DNA from: Naumovozyma dairenensis CBS 421
Taxonomy: Eukaryota; Ascomycota; Saccharomycetes; Saccharomycetales; Saccharomycetaceae
DNA: 64,000 nt
Assembly: GCF_000227115.2 (NCBI RefSeq)
Contig: NC_016479.1
Coordinates: 1,486,686-1,550,685 of the forward strand
Reading direction: 5' to 3'
This document shows, one piece after another, positions 21,252 through 31,568 of this stretch; position 1 is the stretch's first letter; each line of letters starts with the position of its first letter. A model generated the notes under the pieces. The model made no database searches. It was not told the DNA's origin and saw nothing but the letters and a program-made list of their open reading frames with translations. Made by a program: the position numbers and the translations under genes.

Positions 21252-22201
21252 TAAAAAAGTTTCATCGTACTTATTGTTCTCTCTGTGTTCAATATATAGT
21301 ATATTGACTATTACCGGCACGAAATTGATAACAAGCTGGCCGCATTCGCAAATAATCATCGTTAGTTTCTCTTTAACTCACAAACTAATAGAAATGAAGC
21401 ATATCTTGACTAGTTGCTTGTTCATCGACCTATGCTGCCTAAGTGCGATTTAAGTACCCTGGTTCTGTTTATGTTCAATAATGAATCTTTCAATTTCAAG
21501 GCGAAACTTTACATTTGAGCGGACATGCTACTTACGAAATTTGACTTTACTTCCTGAAGTTGAATTTCAGGACGATGACATAAACGATCCCGCAGGCCTC
21601 ATTGTGATTTGGTACCTTCAGTATTGTATTTGCAAATGAGACAGCTAAATCTGTTTGTACGGAGACTATACCCATAGTTGATTTATTGATTTTTTCAATT
21701 TTGGCCAATTGATCATTTTCAAAATTCAATAACTCTTCATGTTCGCTTTGTAATATTTGAAATTATTGTACCTTCAGTATTGAAAGTATTCATAATGCTT
21801 CACAATAAATAATAAACACTTCCCAGGAAGTGAAAACCATCGACCATCTATGTAAATGCTCAATACTGAGGTCTCCTTCGAGTCCTATTATCTCGTTGGT
21901 CTGGCATATCAGTCTTGTCATGTCACTGGAGAGTTCCGTCCATCAAATGTCGGGTTTTCGTTAACTGGTCGGATCTAGTCCTACGCAGCAAAGCTAATTT
22001 AGGTCTACTTAATATTGTATAAAATTTCTTACTACATAACTGTGTTGGACATAAAGCACTAAGCCCTAACATTAAATAATAAAGAACTCTTTACAGGGGT
22101 AACAATTATGGGATGTAGAGGTATATAAACGGCAGTATATCTCAGCTAAATTTTAAGACGTATAACTATCCTTTCCATAATTTTATTTCCTGCATATTGT
22201 A
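21252..22201. other. Gene-free region 3' of HSL7
   Basis: Nearly 1 kb of AT-rich sequence without a supportable gene. It contains one exact 15-bp direct repeat, GTACCTTCAGTATTG, at 21612-21626 and 21768-21782. It leads directly into the LTR cluster. Confidence 0.4.
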
Positions 22202-22509
22202 TGTTGAGCCAGGTTGCCTATATCAACAGACGTATTGGGAACAATAGGGGAAGACATCGAGTATAGAGAGAGTCAATGTAAATATTTTTCCTTAGTTTCT
22301 TTTATCTAGTACATAATATATACTATTATACAATGCCAACTAGAAGTGTTAGTTATAAGTGTTTATAATGAACAAACACTTTTTATACTCATCTTCTCGA
22401 GGCTAAGAGCGCCATAAGTAAGATAAAAGGCGGTGGTGTACGGCGTTTCCACACTCATAATGCTAGACCGTTGGCATACACCGGATAGACCATTAAGCAT
22501 GGTCTAACA
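22202..22509. mobile_element. Solo LTR, copy A (308 bp)
   Basis: This copy begins TGTTGAGCCAGG and ends GGTCTAACA, giving the TG...CA ends of retrotransposon LTRs. It is the same length as the second copy at 22853-23160 and roughly 90% identical to it by eye, in the same orientation. Flanking bases (TTGTA / CTAAA) do not form a target duplication, so this copy is older or rearranged. No gag or pol sequence is nearby. The Ty family cannot be named from the LTR alone. Confidence 0.85.
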
Positions 22510-22550
22510 CTAAATACTATCACACCACACTAATTATACCAAAGGATTTC

Positions 22551-22645
22551 AACGTTTATAGTCAACACGACGATCTATACTCACCTTCTAGAGGTAGGCG
22601 GTACTATAAATACGATGGCTATCAGTGGAGTACGGCATTTAAAAG
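22551..22645. mobile_element. Degenerate LTR fragment
   Basis: Approximate bounds. The segment from about GTTTATAGTCAACA through TCTATACTCACCTTCTAGAGG to GTGGAGTACGGC aligns by eye with the 3' half of both intact LTR copies, with many substitutions. It is an old, decayed copy of the same family. Confidence 0.6.
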
Positions 22646-22754
22646 TTGGTGATTATCTCGGATTATAATAAAATTAATATACTAACTTAAGATGTTTTAT
22701 TCGTGAATTTTAATAATATTTTTACCCGGCTTTATATGAGCTTTTGTACCTTAC

Positions 22755-22852
22755 TTTATAAGCGGTGTACGGATGGAACCGGTGTTTTCTGTCCTTTTTC
22801 AAAAACCAGGGGTGGTGTACGGAGTTCATTAGTTGCGACGGCAGGCCGTTGG
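22755..22852. mobile_element. Degenerate LTR fragments split by LTR copy B
   Basis: Two further matches to the LTR 3' region occur here, each with a (G)GTGTACGG core at about 22763 and 22813. The second reads GGTGGTGTACGGAG and continues to GGCCGTTGG. This resembles the GACCGTTGG inside the intact LTRs, exactly where copy B is inserted. Bounds are approximate. Confidence 0.6.
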
Positions 22853-23160
22853 TGTTGAACCAGGTTGCCTATATCAACAGACGTATTGGGAACAATAGGG
22901 GAAGACGTCGAGTATAGAGAGAGTCAATGTAAATATTATTCCTTGTTTTTCATATCTAATACATATTATATACTATTATACAATACTAACTATAAGTGTT
23001 AGTTATAAGTGTTTGTAATGTATAAACACTTTTATCTTCATCTTTTCTCGAGGCGAGGTGCGCCATGAGTAAGATAAATAGCGGCGGTGTACGGAGTTAC
23101 AGCCGTCTTAATGATAGACCGTTGGCTTACACCAGACGTACCATTAAGCATGGTCTAACA
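22853..23160. mobile_element. Solo LTR, copy B (308 bp) with 5-bp target duplication
   Basis: The copy runs TGTTGAACC...GGTCTAACA. It is flanked by perfect GTTGG direct repeats at 22848-22852 and 23161-23165, the 5-bp target-site duplication left by Ty integrase. It therefore marks a complete insertion later reduced to one LTR by LTR-LTR recombination. The target is an older LTR of the same family. The LTR carries an AT-rich centre with TATA-like sequence near 22965-22985. Orientation is undetermined because no internal region remains. Confidence 0.92.
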
Positions 23161-23532
23161 GTTGGTTTATAATAGTGTTCTTTGCCATATATATCCAAAC
23201 TGTCATCACCGTAATAGTTCCATTATTAGAGATTTGGACGATAAAGTGATTGAAGGAAATGAAAAAATAAACGATATACAAAGGTACAGCTATCCAAAGG
23301 ATGTCCAGATTAGAAACGAAAGATAAACTATTGATCATCGTTCAACATAACTTTGTCATTGGGACTTATCTACCGTTCGGAATAGGGGTAGTGCCAAACC
23401 AAAAATTATGAACCACCGCCCAAAGGCCCCGGCTCATACTGTAGGCCCAGTTCGCCTTCGGTAGGATTGGTTTTCGCTTAATTATCGGGTTGTTCTATTG
23501 TAGAATAGATGAGTATATAATGAGTATTTAAC
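23161..23532. other. LTR cluster to MPS1 3' end
   Basis: Apart from the target-site repeat at its first five bases, this stretch shows nothing recognisable. A 64-codon open frame on the minus strand starts inside it and ends within LTR copy B, and is considered fortuitous. Confidence 0.35.
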
Positions 23533-25776
23533 TTACATTTTAAAATCGTTTAGCCGCTCAAGCACATCGTTAGAGAGTTCTTCAATTTTTGCGTCTGTAA
23601 CAGTTTTTTGGTCTGTTCCATATTTGACTGCGTTCTTAATTAAATCCTTGATGAAAAATGGAGTCACAATTATTGGATTGAAAAAAGGACTACATAAGAG
23701 TTTATCAATAGACCACCTTTTGGCTGGGTCCCTAAGTAAGCAGGCCTTCATTAAATCAATTAATGATGTCGGTATTTTTTCATCTTTTGCGGTTCTTTCT
23801 GAAAAGATTACCTTGACTTCTGGGTTCATAATAGCCAGTAATCTATTCTGGCCTTGAAAACCAGCATAAGGTGGTCTACCATATATCATCTGGTAGATTA
23901 TACAGCCGCAAGACCACACATCCGAAGGTTTGCCGACTTTCCATTTACTCATTTCTTTATTTAAATCAGATTGTTCAATTGAGTGATTTGTTGCAATGAG
24001 AGTTTCGGGAGCCATATAATTTGGAGTACCAATTTGTGATTCTCGGTATACGTTCACCGTGTGATCAGGAATTACATTTGCAATACCAAAATCAATCAAT
24101 TTCAGTAGTCCTTTAATGAAAACGAAATTTGCGGGTTTCAAATCAGAATGAACGATACCTGCATCATGTACAGCTTTGACACATTTTAGTAGCTCCCGGA
24201 CATGATACCTTAAAAAGTCCATATCTAATGGAAACCCCATCCTTTGATTCAGCACCTGTGATAAGTCATTGTCTCCGCACTCCATGATTAAATACAAAAC
24301 GCCACTACTCATTTGGTAATCAAATAATCTCACGACTCTAGGTTCCTTACACAGCTTTTCAAGTAATTCAATCTCCCCTTTAAATCCGGCTATACTACTG
24401 TCATCAAATTCATCGAAAGAAACTCTTTTAAGCGCGAATATCTTATTTTGATCATTTTTTACTTTGTAAACCTTTGAGGAACCACCTCTACCTAGAAGTT
24501 CTATTTTTTCGTAGTCTATTCCGTTTACTGTAATACTTAGCTTTTTACCTGTCTTTTTCTTCTGTGCGTAAATGAAAGGTTCAATAATTTCTACTTTCTT
24601 CTTGGGTGACAATCGTTTGTAACTTTCATTCAGAGGCGTTTTGACTGTATATGGCTTACCAATCTGTATGTCATATCCAAATTTATGGTCAGCTTTTGAT
24701 GGGGACTGGTTATTGATATCGAGACTTGTTAAGACATCTCTAGAAGAGTACTGTATAGGTCCGTATTTATCTGTTGGAGGCAAATTATGAGGAGCAGAAG
24801 GTCTCGCCGAGGCTTGTGAAAATTTTCTTCTAGGTAGATTTGGAATTCTCGGCGTTCCCTTACTTACTATATTTCCTGAGCTCCCCCCTTCATCGTTAAA
24901 TGTGCCAATTTTTGGATCTTCATTCAAGGTCCGGTGCCGTTTTTTCAATGTATTCTGCAAACTTTCCTCTTTCTGTTTCTGAAAATAAGCTTTTGAAATG
25001 CTCGGCAGCTCAGAAGTCGGCAATTTCTTTTTTTTGAGGTATTCAAACGGCTTAAGTCTTCCAAAATCTATGGATGAGTAATCTATGTTGCCACGAGCAG
25101 CGGATTCAGGAACCGTTGAAATTTCTTTTTGATCTAGCACTGACAATGGCGGAGTATGGTATTCAGGAAGTAAGTGTTGTGTGTTATTATCGATACTTCT
25201 CAATATATCTTTCTCAGATACTGCAGATGAGGCTCTCTTCGCTGGACCCAGCCTGGTAAGCCTACTTGTCAAGAATCGTCTATTCCTCCTTTCAACATAT
25301 CTCGATGTTAATTCCTCTTTCATTGATTGTTGTAAAACTTTAATCCTTTGTAAATTACTCTCCATCTCTAATTCATTGTAACTTTCAGCCAGTCTAGCGT
25401 TATCATCATCACCTGGTACATTGTTATTGGTTGTTGTTATACTAGGTTGTCTTGGAAGATTTGTATGGGCAAATATGGTGGAAATAGATGAGTGATCATC
25501 AAATTGAGTGGCATTGTTAGTTATATTATGGGATTCATTAGCAGACACATTTTTCAGTCCGGCATATTTGTTAATAGGTCCATTAGTTGTACTATTATAG
25601 TTTTCAGAGAAGTCCAATTGATTCGAAGAGTCCTTAACAGAAAATAGAGCTGAAGCAAAGGTACTCAATTTCGGTGGATCGGATAGCGGCTCATCGTCGG
25701 AATCGGTACTGTAGGTAGGCGATCTCTGTTCCGAATCGTGAGTCCTGGCTCTAGGACGGTATTTATATTTTGACAT
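23533..25776 (-). CDS. MPS1: Mps1, spindle-checkpoint and spindle-pole kinase
   Basis: Mps1 is the dual-specificity kinase that phosphorylates Spc105 at unattached kinetochores to start the spindle checkpoint and is also needed for spindle pole body duplication. The long N-terminal half is polar and Ser/Asn-rich. The kinase domain occupies about 420-700: glycine loop LLGRGGSSKVYKV near 425, catalytic loop HSDLKPANF near 543 (with His-Ser-Asp in place of His-Arg-Asp, as in Mps1 proteins), DFG near 563 and APE near 587. The C-terminal tail ends ELSNDVLERLNDFKM. Its length of 747 compares with 764 in S. cerevisiae. Confidence 0.97.
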   Translation of the reverse strand: MSKYKYRPRARTHDSEQRSPTYSTDSDDEPLSDPPKLSTFASALFSVKDSSNQLDFSENYNSTTNGPINKYAGLKNVSANESHNITNNATQFDDHSSISTIFAHTNLPRQPSITTTNNNVPGDDDNARLAESYNELEMESNLQRIKVLQQSMKEELTSRYVERRNRRFLTSRLTRLGPAKRASSAVSEKDILRSIDNNTQHLLPEYHTPPLSVLDQKEISTVPESAARGNIDYSSIDFGRLKPFEYLKKKKLPTSELPSISKAYFQKQKEESLQNTLKKRHRTLNEDPKIGTFNDEGGSSGNIVSKGTPRIPNLPRRKFSQASARPSAPHNLPPTDKYGPIQYSSRDVLTSLDINNQSPSKADHKFGYDIQIGKPYTVKTPLNESYKRLSPKKKVEIIEPFIYAQKKKTGKKLSITVNGIDYEKIELLGRGGSSKVYKVKNDQNKIFALKRVSFDEFDDSSIAGFKGEIELLEKLCKEPRVVRLFDYQMSSGVLYLIMECGDNDLSQVLNQRMGFPLDMDFLRYHVRELLKCVKAVHDAGIVHSDLKPANFVFIKGLLKLIDFGIANVIPDHTVNVYRESQIGTPNYMAPETLIATNHSIEQSDLNKEMSKWKVGKPSDVWSCGCIIYQMIYGRPPYAGFQGQNRLLAIMNPEVKVIFSERTAKDEKIPTSLIDLMKACLLRDPAKRWSIDKLLCSPFFNPIIVTPFFIKDLIKNAVKYGTDQKTVTDAKIEELSNDVLERLNDFKM

Positions 25777-27479
25777 CTGTCATTAACACAGTCGAGCATA
25801 TAATGAGGAACAAAAAGAATAATTCTAGCCTCTTGCGGAAGGGTAGTTGATAAAATGACCTTATTAATTTGTTTTGCTTCACTTCTTTTCAGACGACAAT
25901 GAAAAGCTATTTGCGATATCTTCATGTCCGTTCTTGTTTTTTGGCTTTTGTTTTTGTTTTTGTTTTGTTTGCGTTTTCTTTTGTAACTTTGAAACTATGT
26001 TAGTGGAAAAGAAGAAATATTTCAGACGGGTAACACATGGTTTTATGTATGCGGCGCTACCATGGAACAAAATAGGTCAGATTGGTTGTTGCGGTTACGG
26101 TAAAATGTCTTGCGTTACGTAGAAGGTCATGATTCTAATATTCATTTTTAGTATTAGCCTTCTGGCGTAGTAGAAAATAACAGTTTCATCGCAATTTTAT
26201 TTATTTTCTATATAGACAACTTTAAAGTTCCTGAATTAGGCAGCGTTGAATTGGATTTTTCAAGAATTGTTTGTGTTACGGAAGCACTGATGTTGCGGGC
26301 CCAATTATTCTTGTACCCTGGAGTTATCAGTAATGTTCTAGTGATAGTTTTTTGTTTATGAGATAGATTAGTATTGTAGTAGGCATTTCGTGTGATAGTA
26401 ACTGATGATATATAATTGATAGGTAGTTGGTTAAGCTATCGATGATGGCCTTCGATATCTTTCTATCTTTCTGTGTATAAAAGAATACTCTAGTATTGTC
26501 TTTTTTAATATACTCCTCCCCATTGTTCATTCTTTGGTTAAAAGATTGAATACCTGTTTAATCGTTAGGTATATACGCATTTCACCCACTTTTCTTAGTT
26601 TGCTTTGTTCTCCCTTAAAAAAAAAAAAAAAACCGTAATTCTATAAAGATACAAACAACCACAGGTATTAAAAAATGGAGGGTTTCTACACGATTTTATT
26701 ACGAAATGAGGATACTACCTGATTTGTTGATTATAAACGGTAAGGTTGATTTAGTTGCCCTAAACCATACCTAAGTTAACAGACTTAAGGATGGGGCAGT
26801 ATAAGCTAAATACTGGTTATACCTTGACCAAGTATAACGAGGATCCTAATAAAGTGTATTACCCGCATATGCGACACGCCGAGCTTGACGATGCTTTCGT
26901 GAACTTCTAATGAGAACTTTGCAACTGAAGCTACTTCAGAGAACGTTACCAATCTTAGGACCCTTTAGGTATTCACCATATCATATTATTATTCTTGTTG
27001 CTTATTATATAACCGGCCATATAATACTAGACTATATATATTATACCTGAGCGTATTAATAGATAACCCTGAACTATCAATAAGAACTAAATTACATCTA
27101 ACATAAACTCTGTGGCGAAGTATAAATAAATTATTCTAGACGTGCTAGCGCCATATTTGTATATTTTACTTTTGGTTCCTTTCATTTTTAAAATTCCGCG
27201 AACAATAATCAATAATAAGCTTTGAAATAGTTTTTCCTTAAATTGGAAATTTTTTCTTTGACATTAAGGTTTTAGTAATTCTCCAATAAAAGGTAAATAT
27301 AACATTTTTTTTCGGAGAAGTACAGTATGAGGAAAGTTCGGCGAGATACTTCAGTTTCTTTTTTCAAATTCTATAAATCCAAGAATATTTTAGTAGGTAG
27401 ATACGAAAGAAAATGAAAAAAATATATAGTCAATGACCTTAAAGCATCTGTCAAAGTTTAATGAGTTGACAGCAACAAA
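25777..27479. other. MPS1-RTK1 intergenic region (1.7 kb)
   Basis: This holds the MPS1 promoter on its left, with a Reb1 consensus CGGGTAA at 26027-26033, about 250 bp upstream of the ATG. A second (TTACCCG) lies at 26859-26865 and an A16 run at 26617-26632. The S. cerevisiae gene MRX9 (YDL027C) that would be expected near here is not visible as an ORF. The rest is AT-rich and unexplained. Confidence 0.45.
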
Positions 27480-29396
27480 TTATATATCCATAAGCAATTG
27501 CTTTTTCAACTCTTTTGTACTTTCTTCCTTTCGCTTTTGTTTTTCTTCCTTCTCTTTAGTAATTCTTTCAATATCATCTTCAGTTACCAGATGATGTTTG
27601 TGTTGTTTTGGTTTTTCAACCAAATTATTACCTTTATCAACGCGACATTGATTGATACTTTCAAGCCATTCATCTTTAACCACTTCATCCATCAAGATAC
27701 GTTTCTTGTAATCTAACTCCATCATCCTGTTTATGAGATTCCTGGCTTTGGAAGGGAGTAATTGAAGAAGGCGTTTAGGGCCTTTCGCAATATCTTCTTC
27801 ATCATCAGGATCCTCGCAAAATAATCTAAAAGAATTGAAACTCTTTCTTGGTGCTTTCCAGGGAAACCTTCTTAGAATCATGCAATAATACATAATTGCT
27901 AACGACCATACATCAACTGGCCTTGGGTCATATGAATTTAGTTCTAGCAATTCTGGGGCCAAATACGGATCTGATCCCACTATACCTTGTGCCTTTATTA
28001 TTCTATCTTCATAAGGGTATTGGAATATCACTGCACTCCCAAAATCTATTAGTTTTAGAATACCTTTTGTTGTGACAACACAATTATCTAATTTTAAGTC
28101 CCTATGAGCGATGCCCATCGAATGTAAATAATGGACACCATTACATAGTTGTTTAAAATAGCAAGATATTTCCTTCGTTGACATTAAGTCACTCATGACA
28201 AGGTTAAAAAAATCATAGGGTGCATACTCCATTATAACTAGGAAGCTCTCGCCTTCTTTTAGTAAGTCAAAGGTTTCAATAATATTTTCATGATGTAAAG
28301 TTGACCCAATGCAAAATTCGGTTGTGATTTTTTTCGAATACGTTAAGGAATTGCCGACAGCTGCTAATCGAAACATTTTGACTGCAAAAACCTTTCCATC
28401 AGATCCTTTTACTATCGAAACTGATCCGGTTGCGCCCTCACCGAGTTTTTTCCCTGGAACTCCGTATTTTTCTAATAATTGTTTTGGGTCATCTGTGTCG
28501 TAAATCGATTTCGAATTGTCAATATTACAGCTATTGCTATCCGTAGTACTAGAAATGCTATTATCTTCCTGCAAAGTGGAATTATGAGCGTAGGTGTCAT
28601 TATTGGAATCTTGATGTCGACTGTTTTGCGACGGTGGTGTTGCAGACTTCACTTCTTCATGAAGTTTCTTGAAAAACCTTGTTAGTTTTAGAGTATTTTT
28701 TTTTCTTTTAGCTGAATCTGAATCACTCACATTATTATATTGATTATGACTTAATATTTTTTCATTTTTTTCGTTATTAGTTTTGAAATTGCTTTGATGT
28801 TCTATACGTTGTTGGAGTATTTCGACTGGGTGTAAATGTGACTGTTCTCGCGTAAATACTGCTCTATTGTGAGATGTGGACTGTCCTGATTTTGCAGGTA
28901 TATTATCATATAGTACTGTTGTATTGTAGGTATAGTTTAAAGGATTATGAAGATGATGGGATGAGGGATTATGTATTATAGGTTCGATGGCATTATCGTC
29001 GTGTTTCGTTGAGTCATGCGACGCTGGTATTTTCATTTTATTTTCAGTTTTAGATTCACCTTGGTCTACTGAAGGCACTGAGTTTGTTCTAATTGTTTTT
29101 GATCCTCCAGTATGATTACTTAATTCCGATCGTTTTGGATGTGGTGGGCTTTCATTTGGAAAAATTCTTGACAAGCCCGTAATTTTTTTCCCCTTATTGA
29201 AGAGGGAAGACAGCGAGGCATTTGATGTTGAAGGAAGGACACTATTATTCGTCGTCATAAGTGCTGTGAATGTATTCTCGGGTTCAATATAACACTTGTA
29301 ACAAATGGTTGAAAATTTGCCAAGATTTCGCGTTGAGTTACTAGCTGCTAATGTAATGATGGCCTTTATTTCCTTGCTATTGGGACTTGATGACAA
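27480..29396 (-). CDS. RTK1: Rtk1-like protein kinase (HRK1/SAT4 group)
   Basis: This is a Ser/Thr kinase of the fungal Npr1/Hal5 family, whose members regulate plasma-membrane transporters and ion tolerance; the substrate of Rtk1 is not known. The kinase domain spans about 310-570: glycine loop [12 protein letters not shown] near 317, HRDLKLDNC near 430 and DFGSA near 453, with the family signature [13 protein letters not shown]. The N-terminal 300 residues are low-complexity Ser/Asn/His-rich, and the C-terminus is a charged Lys/Glu helix. The name rests on position between MPS1 and GPD1 (YDL028C, YDL025C, YDL022W). The true start may be the ATG of MTTNNSVL, 46 codons in. Confidence 0.85.
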   Translation of the reverse strand: MSSSPNSKEIKAIITLAASNSTRNLGKFSTICYKCYIEPENTFTALMTTNNSVLPSTSNASLSSLFNKGKKITGLSRIFPNESPPHPKRSELSNHTGGSKTIRTNSVPSVDQGESKTENKMKIPASHDSTKHDDNAIEPIIHNPSSHHLHNPLNYTYNTTVLYDNIPAKSGQSTSHNRAVFTREQSHLHPVEILQQRIEHQSNFKTNNEKNEKILSHNQYNNVSDSDSAKRKKNTLKLTRFFKKLHEEVKSATPPSQNSRHQDSNNDTYAHNSTLQEDNSISSTTDSNSCNIDNSKSIYDTDDPKQLLEKYGVPGKKLGEGATGSVSIVKGSDGKVFAVKMFRLAAVGNSLTYSKKITTEFCIGSTLHHENIIETFDLLKEGESFLVIMEYAPYDFFNLVMSDLMSTKEISCYFKQLCNGVHYLHSMGIAHRDLKLDNCVVTTKGILKLIDFGSAVIFQYPYEDRIIKAQGIVGSDPYLAPELLELNSYDPRPVDVWSLAIMYYCMILRRFPWKAPRKSFNSFRLFCEDPDDEEDIAKGPKRLLQLLPSKARNLINRMMELDYKKRILMDEVVKDEWLESINQCRVDKGNNLVEKPKQHKHHLVTEDDIERITKEKEEKQKRKEESTKELKKQLLMDI

Positions 29397-29642
29397 CTTC
29401 GCAAACGAAACAAATATAAGGACCTACTTTCGAAAAATAATATCTAAAAGAACAAGTGTATGTTATTTAATGAAAAGATAGTAATATGTAGTCTAAATCA
29501 AGTAGAACGTGTTATTGTTCGTCCAAGGTGCATGTGCATTCTATGTTACCAGAACTAACAACTTAACCTATTGGACGTGAGTTAACGCTAGAAAAGGCTG
29601 TCCACGGCGTGAACTTTGTGCGCAGTCTACGGTAAATTACCA

Positions 29643-29658
29643 TGTACGTACGTACGTA
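29643..29658. repeat. (GTAC)n palindromic repeat
   Basis: The stretch TGTACGTACGTACGTA lies about 250 bp upstream of RTK1. Related TACGTAC blocks occur at 4710, 31294, 62816 and 63937, all intergenic. Confidence 0.7.
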
Positions 29659-31176
29659 TCTAATTTAGTGTTGGAAAATACTTCGGATTATGCTCCGTTT
29701 TCCGCCGTGGAGGAAAAAAAGAGTCAACGAACGATAATGAGTCAAATTCAATAAGTGACAATTCCCAGAGGTGATATCCGAACCGCATTAAAGTTGTATG
29801 CAAAGTTCTAGCACCCTCGTTCGCTGAAAGTGAATAAGAAGCCTGCCTCAATGGAATCAGTGCCGTATTTATACTAAAATAACTACCTTAAGGGGGACTT
29901 CTGAAAGTATTGAAACAGTTATCTAATGGGGGCAACCATATGTCACAGACCAGTTGCTTCCGGACAGTACTTTTATTTGGTTAGTCACAAAGGTACAAAT
30001 TATCTGTTCAAATACGGCAAACCCCTCCAATTGACGTTTGGACCACAAATATTGGTAGATTTTTATTTACATTTTTATGTACTCTAAATATAGTTAATGT
30101 CGAGATATAAATGTTCAGAGACGGAGTGATATCTTCATGGCTGTATAAGTAAAAGGCTGTCTAACCAAGAGGAGCACAATAAGTATTTATAAACGTGGAT
30201 TGCTCAGTATTGAGACATGCCAAGATTGGATGAGGATGCCGGTCCTTAAACCTTGATAATATGACGTCCTTTTTATTTTTTTATTTGGAGGAACTGCTTA
30301 TAATGATCAGTTGTGATAAGCCAATGTGATGTTAACCTTGGTTGGATATCCTGAACAGTTGAAAGTATCTGTACCTGTGTAATGTTGATGAACGGGAATA
30401 TTAATGCTCACCGACATAACTACGTACATAGTCATTGAATTCTTGGAACAATCGAGCTTGAGGGGAAAACTTTTGAAACTCCGATATTTTAGCCAACGGT
30501 CAAGTTTATTGGTCTACAAAGATTAAATCACGTACGGTGAAGACTTCCCAGCAAGTACCTTTGCTGAGTGGTTCATACTTTGAATTAAAGTACGCTTCAA
30601 AAAAAAGTAATTTCCCCATGAAGACAGACAAAAATTTCATCTTTTGAATAATATAAGCTGCGCTACAGAACTGGTTCCAAACAGGAGGTGTTTGATACTT
30701 ACGTACAGTTAGCAGATCAGCTATATCCAAGTGGCCCTTCTTTACTGGGCATAAGGTAACAGTTACGGTTGCCGATGACCTTACTTCTAGATCGCTATCG
30801 CAAGAGTCTCGATTTTTCTGGTGGGTATAATGTGGCGTTGAACATGACTTGTAAATTACACGTTGTAATAGGTTGCCTTTGTACAGAATCGTCTGGGAGG
30901 ACAAATTTTGAGACAATTTGGAACGCATACGTAACCTTACGTAGGGAGCCCATTCATTTTTTGGCCATAGGGTCAAGTTTTCATACTAGGGTCAAATGTT
31001 TTGGGTCAAATGGAAATAAAAGTAAAGCTGTCCCAATCCTTATATTTGCATCCGTACATCTGAAGTGCCAAAATTCAAAGATGCTGTTCACCTCAGGCTG
31101 AAGTGAAGTGACCTTCTTAAACCCAGACTTCCCATGTATAGAAAAGGGCCCCTTTTCCGTCCCAAATGTCTCTTGT

Positions 31177-31184
31177 GGGACAAA
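31177..31184 (+). promoter_or_regulatory. Candidate Hot1 site in GPD1 promoter
   Basis: The octamer GGGACAAA exactly matches the sequence reported for the osmostress factor Hot1, which acts with Hog1 at S. cerevisiae GPD1. It is 385 bp upstream of the ATG and 24 bp from a stress element (CCCCT, 31149-31153). Function is inferred. Confidence 0.5.
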
Positions 31185-31421
31185 AAAAACTTGAGAAGGA
31201 CTACCGTTGTTATTGTTTGGTTTCTCCGAGAAAACTTTCCACCTGGACATTATGATAAAGGTTGGAAAAAATCCAAGGCAAAAATTACTATACATACGTA
31301 CGTATACATACCGGGTCATTCCTCCAATTTGTCCGTTTTTTATAATGATGATTACGTACATATCGTATTCCGCTGCTTTTTGTGTCCCTTTTTCTTAGGA
31401 TACACGTTATTCCCACAAGTA

Positions 31422-31429
31422 TATATAAG
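31422..31429 (+). promoter_or_regulatory. GPD1 TATA box
   Basis: TATATAAG matches the yeast TATA consensus perfectly, 140 bp before the ATG, the usual spacing for a strongly regulated gene. Confidence 0.75.
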
Positions 31430-31568
31430 AGCATTATTTTGTTTCATAAAACTCTGAATACTGCCTACTCAAATTCTATTCAATTTCATTCCCCTTTTCT
31501 TGGAACTATAAAGTCAAGTATTAAAACAACAATTAATCATCAAGCTCAAAGACTAAAAAACACACGAA

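Larger units (their letters stand above)
29397..31568. promoter_or_regulatory. RTK1-GPD1 divergent intergenic region (2.2 kb)
   Basis: This long region drives two divergent genes. Stress elements (CCCCT/AGGGG) lie at 30022-30026, 30461-30465, 31149-31153 and 31491-31495, suiting an osmotic-stress gene. A (GTAC)n palindrome is at 29643-29658 and another palindrome, ATACGTACGTAT, at 31294-31305. Open frames of 107-156 codons overlap one another on opposite strands between 30.5 and 31.5 kb. They have no recognisable domain and are judged fortuitous. Confidence 0.5.

Noticed and set aside
26725..27103. TGTTG...TAACA segment upstream of RTK1 as a further LTR
   Set aside because: No flanking duplication (TGATT versus TAAAC), no second copy in the window, and no clear similarity to the 308-bp LTR.
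30506..31457. Open frames of 156, 110 and 107 codons upstream of GPD1
   Set aside because: They overlap on opposite strands, have erratic composition and no recognisable domain, and lie in a promoter rich in stress elements.
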